33,301 nucleotides of DNA, from NCBI GenBank assembly GCA_027487385.1, contig JAIYDS010000238.1, positions 1 to 33,301 of the forward strand, given 5' to 3'. The stretch's first letter is position 1. Each line of letters starts with the position of its first letter. The stretch is from Acetobacteraceae bacterium (GTDB taxonomy: Bacteria > Pseudomonadota > Alphaproteobacteria > Acetobacterales > Acetobacteraceae). The translations under genes were made by a program, and so were the position numbers. Shown piece after piece: positions 25,535 to 31,940 of this stretch. The notes under the pieces are model-generated. The model was not told the origin of the DNA, searched no databases, and saw only the letters and a program-made list of their open reading frames with translations.

Positions 25535-26520
25535 TGGACCAGGCCCGCACGCTGGATCAAGCAACCAAGCGCGAGCGACAGCGCATCTTCGCTCTGCTGG
25601 ACCGTTGCCGATTGTCCGTTGTCGACCCGCCGCCTTCGGGGCTTGGGGTGATCTATGTCGTCTTGTTGCCCTGGCGCCCTCACGGGGAGCGGTGGGCGTA
25701 TCTCGGCCGGAGCAAGGAGTGGTGCCTCCGGTATCTCGGGAGCGGGAAGGCCCTGGAGAATCCGCTCCGCCTCCATGCCAGGGGGGAGTTCATCAAGCTC
25801 TGCGTTGGCGCGGCGGAGGATGGCCCCCCGTTGATCGCGCTGGAGGAGGCCCTGCAGATCCGTGCAGGCGTCCGTCGCAGCCGCGAAGACCCCCAACACC
25901 GTGATTGGTTGAATATTGTGGTGAACGGGGGCGGGGGATTGCTTGCCACGCGGGAGCAATGCGTGGCGGGTGGTGAGATCAGCGGCCCGATCCAAGGTCG
26001 CAAGAACGCCGAGTCCGGGCAGCTTGCGAGCATCGCCGGCATGGGCGGCCCCGCGACCTCACCCCGCTACAGGTCCGACCCCGCCTACCGCGATGCAGTG
26101 GACAATGCCGATCCAAGCATCTGGGGGGAACGCTTCCCAGCCCTGCCGATCAACAAGGCGACGGGGCAGAACAGCCGCATGGCGTCGATCCCCAAGACCA
26201 CATTCCTCATCGAGCCGGTCAGCCGTCCAGACAAGATGAACCCAGCCTCACGCCGAGGGTCGCTTGTCGCCCTGGCGCTCGGTTGCAGCACGTCCGCGGA
26301 GTATGCCGAGGGCTACCCCGCTATCCAGACCCTCTTCGGGGGCACGGAGACCGACTGGCGTCCGTCCTTCAGCGTCATCTGGCGGATGGGCTTCGTGCGG
26401 GTTCGCTGCCCCGACACTGGTCGCCTCTACTGCCCGGAGACCGGTCAGCTCCTCCGCCGCGTGGTGGTGCGCCCCCGTGCCAATGGCGGCACGGCCGAAG
26501 AGGCCCCGGAGACTACCTAG
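25531..26520 (+). CDS. GIY-YIG-like endonuclease with NUMOD-like tail
   Basis: The product is 329 aa, starting at the ATG at 25,531 inside an ATGA overlap. Residues 39-135 follow the GIY-YIG plan of phage homing-type enzymes: GVIYVVLL (39-46) in place of GIY, WAYLGRSKEW (55-64) in place of YIG, then RYLGSGKALENPL with the conserved arginine R67, a helix with glutamate ALEEAL (103-108), and WLNIVVNGGGG with the asparagine. Residues 148-173 (GGEISGPIQGRKNAESGQLA, then SIAGMGG) resemble NUMOD-type DNA-binding repeats found behind such nucleases. The C-terminal 120 residues, ending RCPDTGRLYCPETGQLL, are unassigned. It could cleave competitor DNA or act in element spread. Family assignment is by eye only. 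Confidence 0.6.
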   Translation: MMDQARTLDQATKRERQRIFALLDRCRLSVVDPPPSGLGVIYVVLLPWRPHGERWAYLGRSKEWCLRYLGSGKALENPLRLHARGEFIKLCVGAAEDGPPLIALEEALQIRAGVRRSREDPQHRDWLNIVVNGGGGLLATREQCVAGGEISGPIQGRKNAESGQLASIAGMGGPATSPRYRSDPAYRDAVDNADPSIWGERFPALPINKATGQNSRMASIPKTTFLIEPVSRPDKMNPASRRGSLVALALGCSTSAEYAEGYPAIQTLFGGTETDWRPSFSVIWRMGFVRVRCPDTGRLYCPETGQLLRRVVVRPRANGGTAEEAPETT

Positions 26521-26619
26521 AGACGCGCTGGAGACGGTTTGCAGGGGGGCGCCGCTACCCGTGGCCCGGTTGCCGCGTCCAAGGCCCCCTAGGACCGCCC
26601 AGCTAACCCATTCCCAGGC

Positions 26620-26671
26620 TTGCTATAAGCAACGGTTATGGCTGCCACCAAAACCGATAAATCGAATTTAT
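26620..26671. promoter_or_regulatory. Two odd palindromes upstream of AlpA-like copy 2
   Basis: TTGCTATAAGCAA (26,620-26,632) and ATAAATCGAATTTAT (26,657-26,671) are near-perfect palindromes with three-base centres (ATA and CGA), 24 bp apart, in the AT-rich spacer 26,521-26,743. They look like repressor or activator operators for the downstream gene pair. No confident -35/-10 pair was found; no gene lies in the spacer. Confidence 0.4.
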
Positions 26672-26743
26672 GGGCAAATGTCGAGTCACGTCTCGAAGAG
26701 TTCAAATATCATTGAGCTTCTAACAACTTGAAGGACAATCAGC

Positions 26744-26989
26744 ATGCGACGTATGCAAATACCAGAGCCGCTATTTTGGAGTGTCCCCGACATGTTGAGG
26801 GTCGGCATGTTCAGCAGTCGGGAGCAGTTGATGAAGGCCGTCGCTGCCGGACGCTGTCCGCGCCCTGCGAAAGCTGGGAATCGCCTGATCTGGAAGAGAC
26901 TCGAAGTTCTCAGCTGGTTCGAGCAGAACAAGATCGTGATCTACCGGCAAGACCGCCCACCCGCCAAAGGTCCGAGGATCGTGATATGA
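26744..26989 (+). CDS. AlpA-like helix-turn-helix protein, copy 2
   Basis: The product is 81 aa, with the ATG at 26,744 and AAGGA eight bases upstream. The HTH region reads FWSVPDMLRVGMFSSREQLM, then KAVAAGRCPRPAKAGNRLIW and a helix LEVLSWFEQNK. It aligns with the copy at 25,116 through G-[LM]-FSS-[KR], R/G-rich turn, P.P...GN-[KR]-L-[VI]-W and a C-terminal PR-[IV]-V. It is preceded by two palindromic sites and overlaps the next gene by ATGA, as copy 1 does. It is likely a transcriptional regulator or excisionase; two paralogues may divide these jobs. Which of them controls excision cannot be told. Confidence 0.75.
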   Translation: MRRMQIPEPLFWSVPDMLRVGMFSSREQLMKAVAAGRCPRPAKAGNRLIWKRLEVLSWFEQNKIVIYRQDRPPAKGPRIVI

Positions 26990-27216
26990 ACATCTGGGTT
27001 CAGATCAATGGCAACCATCTACTCAACATGGCGAGTATTGAGAGCATAGACGTGGAATGCGTCAAGGGTCGATGGGCGATTCGCTACCAGCTTCTCCACC
27101 CGAAGGCGGATGGTCCCGAGGGCGAGATATTTCATGGCCCGCGTGAATGCTTCCCCAGCGAGGCCGATGCAAGACGCCGATTCGCATATCTCGCCGGTCT
27201 ATTGGTATCGGCATAA
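26986..27216 (+). CDS. Small protein coupled to AlpA-like copy 2
   Basis: The product is 76 aa from the ATG at 26,986, overlapping the previous stop (ATGA). It begins MNIWVQINGNHLLNMASIES, the same W-V/x-NG-x-x-LxN-xxxIxSI pattern as the protein at 25,328, so the HTH-plus-partner pair occurs twice. The middle has beta-type sequence (VKGRWAIRYQLLH) and the C-terminus a helix SEADARRRFAYLAGLLVSA. No known function. The TAA stop lies in an A-run that belongs to a leftward terminator. Confidence 0.7.
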   Translation: MNIWVQINGNHLLNMASIESIDVECVKGRWAIRYQLLHPKADGPEGEIFHGPRECFPSEADARRRFAYLAGLLVSA

Positions 27217-27248
27217 AAAAGCCCCCGCGCCTGGGGGGCAGCGGGGGC
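27215..27248 (-). terminator. Leftward intrinsic terminator
   Basis: GCCCCCGC (27,221-27,228) and GCGGGGGC (27,241-27,248) form a perfect 8-bp stem with a 12-base loop. On the minus strand the stem is followed by six T (27,220-27,215), the classical intrinsic terminator. On the plus strand no T-run follows. It therefore best stops leftward transcription, although the only leftward gene seen in the element is at 32,698-32,997. Confidence 0.65.
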
Positions 27249-27314
27249 AGTTGGGTCAACAGGAGGGAATCACGTCACACACTCAGCAAGACGACACCAG
27301 CGACGGGACCACTG

Positions 27315-27376
27315 ATGCCTTCAACAACCAGAGTCGGAGAACCCTGATGTTCAACACCAGAGCAGTAGCACCCTGA
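27315..27376 (+). other. Two mini-ORFs in an imperfect tandem repeat, coupled to the primase
   Basis: MPSTTRVGEP (27,315-27,347) and MFNTRAVAP (27,347-27,376) are consecutive mini-ORFs joined by TGATG junctions (27,345-27,349 and 27,374-27,378), the last of which contains the primase start. They lie in an imperfect ~30-bp tandem duplication whose units end in CCCTGATGT. The second mini-ORF has GGAG seven bases upstream, whereas the primase itself has no good ribosome site, so primase translation probably depends on re-initiation. A strong AGGAGG at 27,261-27,266 has no start codon at normal spacing. Confidence 0.5.
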
Positions 27377-29847
27377 TGTCTAATCGAATTGTAGTCCGCC
27401 GCAAGGCGAGGGGACAAGGCCAATATTCTGACGCCTCTTCCAAGGAATTTAGCGCAGAGGTCGGCACAACGCCCGCCGATGCTGCCAAGATCTGGGGCGA
27501 GACCAAGAAGATCAACGGGGCGGCGATTCTTTACTTGGAGAGCCTCGGGTTGTGGCCCTTGCCCAAGGACTGCCCCCTGCGCTCCGGCACATACAGGGTG
27601 GACAAGCATCATGAATACGCGACCCTTGTTGCCCCGTTGGTCGATCCGGCAACGGATCAGCTCAAGGCTGTCCAGGTCTGGTTGCTCCGGCCCGATGGCA
27701 AGCAGGAAACGCGCGCCGACGGGGCTGCCGACCGTCGCACCATTGGCCACACGCGGGGCACCGTCTGCAAGATCGTCCCCGGTGATTTCCGGCCGGGGCT
27801 GATGCTGGTGGAAGGCGTGAAGGATGCCCTCGCGCTCGCTAAAGACCCCGACCCGAACAAGGTGGGATTGGACGTTCAGCAGATGCTTGTCGAGCGGGGC
27901 TGGACAACCCAGCGCCCCATCTGGGCGACGTGTGGCACCGCCAACATGCGCGACTTCCAGCCGCCAGAGGGTATGCGCGATCTGATCGTGTGTGCCGACC
28001 ACGATCCTCTCGGTGGGCAAGCCGCGAAGTCGTGCGTGGACAATGCGCGCCGCGCGGAAGGTGTGACTGCCCTCGCCCTTTGGTCGCCCGTGAAGGGTGA
28101 AGATCCCTACGATGTATGGAAGCGCGGAGGTGAACTCGTTCCGGCGTGGATTGATCGTCGTCGCCGCGCCCCCTATGCCATGCTGCCTCCGGAAACCGCC
28201 CTCAAACTCAAGGCGCTTCTCCTGGAGGAGTCCCCCGACATCTCCGGCTTTTGTCAGGCTAACAACGTAGTCCGAAAGAAAGAGCTTTTGGACATGATCG
28301 CCGCCGAGGAGGCCGAGCAGGCGTTCGAGGAGAATGTCCAGGGGCCGATCCTGGAGGTGATGCCCGGCAGCACGACGGAAACGCTGGATCGCATCGACAG
28401 CCTGCTGGAAGGCGCGAACCTTCTCTTTGCCATGGGCGAGGGGGGCGGCGTTCGGGTGGTGGCAGTCTCGCAGATCACAGAAGAGCGGAGGCGACAACTC
28501 GCCGAGCAACAAGTCCAGGTCTACACGGGGCAGACCGCGGTCGTTCCCGTGAACCCCCACATGCTTGCCGACATGATTGGCCGCTACGCCTATGTCTACA
28601 AAGAAACGGCGCGAGGCCCCGTCCGCACCGACATTCCGTTCTCCGTCGCCAATGCCTGGCTGGAGAGTGGTCGAGCGCGGGTGCTGCCCCTGCTGCGCGG
28701 CTTGGCTCCGCATCCCATTATCCGCCCAGATGGTGATGTGGTTGCCCGCCATGGCTACGATCCCACCTCCAAGTTCTTCATCACTTGGCGCGGCGAACAG
28801 TTCGTGAAGATGCCGGTCGAAAGGGCGCTGGCGCTGTTCTTCGGGACCGACATCCAGAAGAAGGGTGGACTCTTTCGCACCTACCCGTTCGAAGCGGTCC
28901 ATCACCGCCTCGGCGCCCTGGCGATGATGTTGCAGGTCTTGGATCGCCACAATCAGCGGCTCAGCCCCGCTTGGGCGTTCGACGCCCCCACGCCCCGGAC
29001 AGGCAAAATGCACCTTCAGCGCACGATTACCGGCGTCGCCATCAACAGCGGTCCAGTGATCTACTCCATGGGCGACGGTCCAGAGGAACGCCACAAGCGG
29101 GTCACACACGCGCTGATCGAGGGCTCGCCGGTCGTGTGCTTCGACAATATCAACGGGGCGTTCGATAGCTCCGACGTCGCCTCCTACCTGGGAGAGGGCA
29201 ACGTGTCGCTCCGCACCTATGGCATGACCGGCTTGTCGCCATCGGCCGTGAACTCCAACACCCTGACCTTCACCGGCAACAACATCGTGATGACCAACGA
29301 TATGCAGACCCGCGTTGGCAAGATTCGCCTGGATGCGAATGTCGCGTCGCCGGAAAGCCGCACCTTCGACTTTGACCCCCATGCAGAGGTCCGCGCGTTC
29401 AGGGGGCGTTATCTCCGCGCCGCCCTGTCGATCCTTGCCCATGGCTGCAAGGACGAGAAGGCCGCGAGGGCGAGGCTCGGCGGGCTGGGCATCTTCGAGG
29501 AATTCAACACCCGCATCCGCTTCCCCCTTTGGGAGTTGACCGGCGTCGATGTCGGCAAGTGCTTTGAAGACATGAAAGGCGACGATCCAGCGGCGATGGA
29601 ATTGAACATGATGTTTGGCGAACTCAGTGACTGGTTCAAGCTGGAGCCGTTCACTGCCACCATGATCGAGGCTAAGAGCAATGTGACTGAGGGGGCGTCT
29701 GCGTTTTCGAAGTTCCGGTCGGCCGCGACTATTGGGAAATGGCTTGCGTCTAGCCTGGGGGCAGTTGCCGTAGGGCGCAAATTGGAGCGTAGGGTCCGCG
29801 ATGGATACACGACGTATAGGTTGCTTGAAGTGAAAGCCCCAGATTAG
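27376..29847 (+). CDS. Toprim primase-helicase of satellite/phage type
   Basis: This 823-aa protein likely primes and unwinds element DNA. The N-terminal third has a primase-associated segment AAKIWGETKKINGAAILYLE, then SLGLWPLPKDCPLR. A Toprim domain follows, with the glutamate in LVEGVKDALAL (E146), GTANM, and the acidic pair CADHDPLGGQAA (D208, D210). The C-terminal third is a P-loop helicase-like domain: FDAPTPRTGKMHL around residues 535-547 replaces the usual GxGK(S/T) with RTGKM, Walker B is VVCFDNI (586-592), and the family block LTFTGNNIVMTND, then RTFDF, follows. The helicase P-loop lacks the S/T after lysine, so ATPase activity may be altered. No CHC2 zinc finger is visible at the N-terminus. 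Start by TGATG coupling. Confidence 0.82.
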   Translation: MSNRIVVRRKARGQGQYSDASSKEFSAEVGTTPADAAKIWGETKKINGAAILYLESLGLWPLPKDCPLRSGTYRVDKHHEYATLVAPLVDPATDQLKAVQVWLLRPDGKQETRADGAADRRTIGHTRGTVCKIVPGDFRPGLMLVEGVKDALALAKDPDPNKVGLDVQQMLVERGWTTQRPIWATCGTANMRDFQPPEGMRDLIVCADHDPLGGQAAKSCVDNARRAEGVTALALWSPVKGEDPYDVWKRGGELVPAWIDRRRRAPYAMLPPETALKLKALLLEESPDISGFCQANNVVRKKELLDMIAAEEAEQAFEENVQGPILEVMPGSTTETLDRIDSLLEGANLLFAMGEGGGVRVVAVSQITEERRRQLAEQQVQVYTGQTAVVPVNPHMLADMIGRYAYVYKETARGPVRTDIPFSVANAWLESGRARVLPLLRGLAPHPIIRPDGDVVARHGYDPTSKFFITWRGEQFVKMPVERALALFFGTDIQKKGGLFRTYPFEAVHHRLGALAMMLQVLDRHNQRLSPAWAFDAPTPRTGKMHLQRTITGVAINSGPVIYSMGDGPEERHKRVTHALIEGSPVVCFDNINGAFDSSDVASYLGEGNVSLRTYGMTGLSPSAVNSNTLTFTGNNIVMTNDMQTRVGKIRLDANVASPESRTFDFDPHAEVRAFRGRYLRAALSILAHGCKDEKAARARLGGLGIFEEFNTRIRFPLWELTGVDVGKCFEDMKGDDPAAMELNMMFGELSDWFKLEPFTATMIEAKSNVTEGASAFSKFRSAATIGKWLASSLGAVAVGRKLERRVRDGYTTYRLLEVKAPD

Positions 29848-29950
29848 GGGCCGTCGTTGCCCTGTCGATTGTTGCCTCTCACGGCGATCGCTGTAAGGAG
29901 AGTGGCGGCAGAAGGCTTTAGTGCTACCACTCCACCCTTTAGCGGTAGGA

Positions 29951-30044
29951 AAAATAGGGGGGGCTATTCTAGTCTACGTCTAAACTATCTTCTTCTATTC
30001 AAATGCTTAGATTATTCCGAGGAATATACCACCCCCCCTGTTTT
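29951..30044. repeat. AT-rich block framed by a G7/C7 inverted repeat
   Basis: AAAATAGGGGGGG (29,951-29,963) and CCCCCCCTGTTTT (30,032-30,044) are complementary at 12 of 13 positions around 68 bases of AT-rich sequence, which holds an inner palindrome TATTCCGAGGAATA (30,013-30,026). It could be a DNA-unwinding element or a large cruciform; the role is inferred. Confidence 0.5.
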
Positions 30045-30063
30045 CATACGGCCTAGGGGTGGG

Positions 30064-30094
30064 AGTGGGGGCAGTTACCCCCCTTGCCCCCACT
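30064..30094. repeat. Strong hairpin downstream of the primase
   Basis: AGTGGGGGCA (30,064-30,073) and TGCCCCCACT (30,085-30,094) form a perfect 10-bp stem with an 11-base loop. No U-tract follows in either direction, so it is a stable structure rather than a clear intrinsic terminator. Confidence 0.5.
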
Positions 30095-30652
30095 GGCCGG
30101 GGCGACCGCCAATCGGGCTGGCGAGACTCCAAGGGTGGTGCCGTTAGCTGCCTGGTGACTGTGATGCCGTTACCCAAGATCCAGGGGGCGCTCGGCCCTG
30201 GCCCCGCGCAACCGGGGCAGCCCTGCCGCATGGCACCCCAGGCGACACGCTGGAGACGCGCTGGAGACCCCTGTGGCACCCCGCCCGGTGCTGCCATGCC
30301 CCAAGCCCTGCCCAATGCCTCTCAGACGCCTCTATTTGCCTAGACGTCCACTACAGTTGCAAATAGTGGAATTTTTCTACGAGAACAATCAACAATCAAC
30401 GCCTCCACCCCGCTCGACTCGCCGATCCAATATTGAAATCCAAATCAAATCCGCGACTTTAGACCAATTAGGTCCTGTATAGGCTCCAGTCTAAACCCGT
30501 AATCTCTGCGTCTTAACGACCCGATCGGCACGGCAGGGGGGGGAGGAGCGGTAAATGTGGACACCGCCTCGAACCGACCGGCCCAGGGCGAAAACATTTA
30601 AAGTTGCCCAAAATGGACCCCGCCACGCTAGACCCGAGGTCGCCCAGATCCC

Positions 30653-30702
30653 AACCCGCCAGCAACCGCCGCAAACCCGCCAATAACCGCCAATAAAACG
30701 CC
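30653..30702. repeat. Five helically phased AAC(C)CGCC repeats (iteron-like)
   Basis: Copies start at 30,653 (AACCCGCC), 30,664 (AACCGCC), 30,674 (AACCCGCC), 30,685 (AACCGCC) and 30,697 (AACGCC), spaced 11, 10, 11 and 12 bp. CCGCCAATAA occurs as a perfect 10-bp tandem pair (30,677-30,686, 30,687-30,696). Phasing near one helical turn suggests a protein array on one DNA face: origin iterons, or an operator for the operon starting at 30,766. One further ACCGCCAAT lies at 30,105-30,113. Confidence 0.55.
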
Positions 30703-30765
30703 GCGCTGGTCGCTTCAATATCGCCGACTTTATACTTGATCTCGCAAACAACGGAGTCCAGCGAG

Positions 30766-30966
30766 ATGAGTATGTCTCCAGAAAAAGCCCGCCGATTGGA
30801 GCGGGAAAGGAAGAACCGGGAGGCGATGATTCAAGGAATCGGCATGACTCTCCGAGAGTTGAAGGCCGAGATCCTCGCCGAGCAGCAGACGGCCCTCAAC
30901 GCTCTCCGCGAGCAGGTGATCGCCCTGCAGAACCGCGTTGCCGAGCTTGAGCGGGTGCAGACGTGA
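30766..30966 (+). CDS. Small coiled-coil protein (66 aa)
   Basis: The start is the ATG at 30,766 with GGAG nine bases upstream; another ATG at 30,772 and a TTG at 30,736 are in frame. The product is highly charged and heptad-like: EKARRLERERKNREAMIQG, then LRELKAEILAEQQTALNALR and a leucine-zipper-like end VIALQNRVAELERVQT. This indicates a dimeric coiled coil without a catalytic domain. It is the first gene of an overlapping five-gene operon and overlaps the next start (GTGA). Function unknown; small coiled-coil proteins of satellites can interfere with helper phage proteins, but nothing here demonstrates that. Confidence 0.7.
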   Translation: MSMSPEKARRLERERKNREAMIQGIGMTLRELKAEILAEQQTALNALREQVIALQNRVAELERVQT

Positions 30967-31241
30967 TCATCCTCAACGTGCCGGGCGAACCCCTCAACCT
31001 CAAGCGAATCGCCGGGGGCGTGTTCACCGCGCTGAACAAGCTGGACATCGAAGATCCGTTCGATGTGGACCTCATCGGCAACTGCGTTCTCGCGAGCCCC
31101 GATCACACGGCCCTCGTCGCCCAGGAGATTCGCCGATGGGTGACGGTCATCACGTCCTGGGGCGACCCGGCCCCCGCTCACCTGATTCACATCAGCACCG
31201 CTCTCGGGGCGTTGCACTCCACTCAGGGGGGTTCCGCATGA
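30963..31241 (+). CDS. Hypothetical protein (92 aa), GTG start
   Basis: The start is a GTG at 30,963 overlapping the previous stop (GTGA), and the stop overlaps the next ATG (ATGA at 31,238), so it is tightly coupled on both sides. The product begins MIILNVPGEPLNLKRIAGGV and has no membrane segment, cysteine cluster or recognisable motif. The second half contains IRRWVTVITSWGDPAPAHLI. The GGTTCC end of the gene contains one of the element's G6 runs. Unrecognised. Confidence 0.7.
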   Translation: MIILNVPGEPLNLKRIAGGVFTALNKLDIEDPFDVDLIGNCVLASPDHTALVAQEIRRWVTVITSWGDPAPAHLIHISTALGALHSTQGGSA

Positions 31242-31543
31242 GTGCCGCCGTCCGGAAGCCTGTCGCCCCGACGCCCGGCCGCCCCGTCGAGATCAGCGCA
31301 GCGCGGAAGAACGCGGCGCTCCGCGCTCTGGGGTGGGTTGCGCTTCACGTTCAGCGCCATCGCTGGCAGTCCGTATGCCCGTGCTGCCTCCATTTTAATC
31401 TGATGATTGACGGCAGCCTCAGTGAGCCCACGGCCATGATCTGCACGAACTGCGGCGAGACCGACCCCCAGAAGATCCACGAGGCGCAAGTCAAGCACAT
31501 CCAACAGAAACTTCAGGAGATCGAAGATGTTTGTCGCTCGTAA
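31238..31543 (+). CDS. Zinc-ribbon protein, copy 1 (101 aa)
   Basis: The start is the ATG at 31,238 in an ATGA overlap. A proline/arginine-rich N-terminus is followed by ALGWVALHVQRHRWQSVCPCC and, about 27 residues later, MICTNCGETD: two CxxC pairs that should bind one zinc ion as a zinc ribbon. A helical tail (QVKHIQQKLQEIEDV) follows. The next gene encodes a second protein with the same H-x-W-Q-x-V-CPCC lead-in, so the two are tandem paralogues. Zinc ribbons commonly bind nucleic acid or protein; specific function unknown. It overlaps the next gene by 17 bases. Confidence 0.72.
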   Translation: MSAAVRKPVAPTPGRPVEISAARKNAALRALGWVALHVQRHRWQSVCPCCLHFNLMIDGSLSEPTAMICTNCGETDPQKIHEAQVKHIQQKLQEIEDVCRS

Positions 31544-31940
31544 CGCCCCCAATCCCGAGACCATTTCGCGGCAAGCCCGCGCCGAGACGCCAGTCGTCAA
31601 CGTGAGTGATCCCGACCGCTGGAATCGCTTGATGGAAGCGATGCGCGGTGTCCAGACGCACGTGATCGGCCACGCGCATTGGCAGTTCGTGTGCCCCTGC
31701 TGCAACAAGGGGATTGGCCTCGCCGGACAGGCGGTGGACAGCGCGGGGAATCTCCAGGTCGTTGCGAGCTGCAATCACTGCGGCGCTGATTTCGACGATG
31801 TCTGCAACAAGACCCCTCGCGAGCCGCTCCCCCTGAACGGAGGGGGGTTTGTGGCGCCCAAGGCCCCGCCGCCGAACTACGGCATCCCCGTCGAGGATCA
31901 GCCGAAACGACGCTGGACCTTCGGGCGGATCAAGCGCTGA
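31527..31940 (+). CDS. Zinc-ribbon protein, copy 2 (137 aa)
   Basis: The ATG at 31,527 lies inside the end of the previous gene. It contains HVIGHAHWQFVCPCCNKGIG and, after about 20 residues, ASCNHCGADF: again two CxxC knuckles. It is longer than copy 1, with a proline-rich C-terminus ending in the basic PKRRWTFGRIKR. Shared lead-in and knuckle spacing indicate duplication and divergence. It ends in a TGATG junction with the next gene. Possible nucleic-acid binding; not demonstrated. Confidence 0.72.
   Translation: MFVARNAPNPETISRQARAETPVVNVSDPDRWNRLMEAMRGVQTHVIGHAHWQFVCPCCNKGIGLAGQAVDSAGNLQVVASCNHCGADFDDVCNKTPREPLPLNGGGFVAPKAPPPNYGIPVEDQPKRRWTFGRIKR

Larger units (their letters stand above)
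29848..30765 (+). other. 918-bp noncoding region after the primase, candidate replication origin
   Basis: No credible gene is seen; open frames here lack ribosome sites, are proline/arginine-rich or run on both strands. It holds an AT-rich block framed by G7 and C7 runs (29,951-30,044), a 10-bp-stem hairpin (30,064-30,094), a 16-bp sequence GAGACGCGCTGGAGAC (30,253-30,268) also present at 26,520-26,535, a TTTAGAC/GTCTAAA inverted repeat (30,458-30,464/30,489-30,495), a G8 run (30,536-30,543), and helically phased AACCGCC repeats (30,653-30,702). AT-rich DNA plus short phased repeats next to a primase gene is the layout of satellite and plasmid origins. Confidence 0.5.

Noticed and set aside
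27283-29442. Leftward 719-codon frame opposite the primase
   Set aside because: Shadow of the primase gene; no start signals or recognisable domains.
24612-30347. TAGACGT as a dispersed element-specific motif
   Set aside because: Four copies (24,478; 24,612; 29,976 inverted; 30,341) of a 7-mer in 10 kb is only modestly above chance and shows no consistent context.
30007-30751. Several 70-100-codon frames in the region after the primase
   Set aside because: No ribosome sites, low-complexity proline/arginine-rich products, overlapping frames on both strands; better explained as noncoding.
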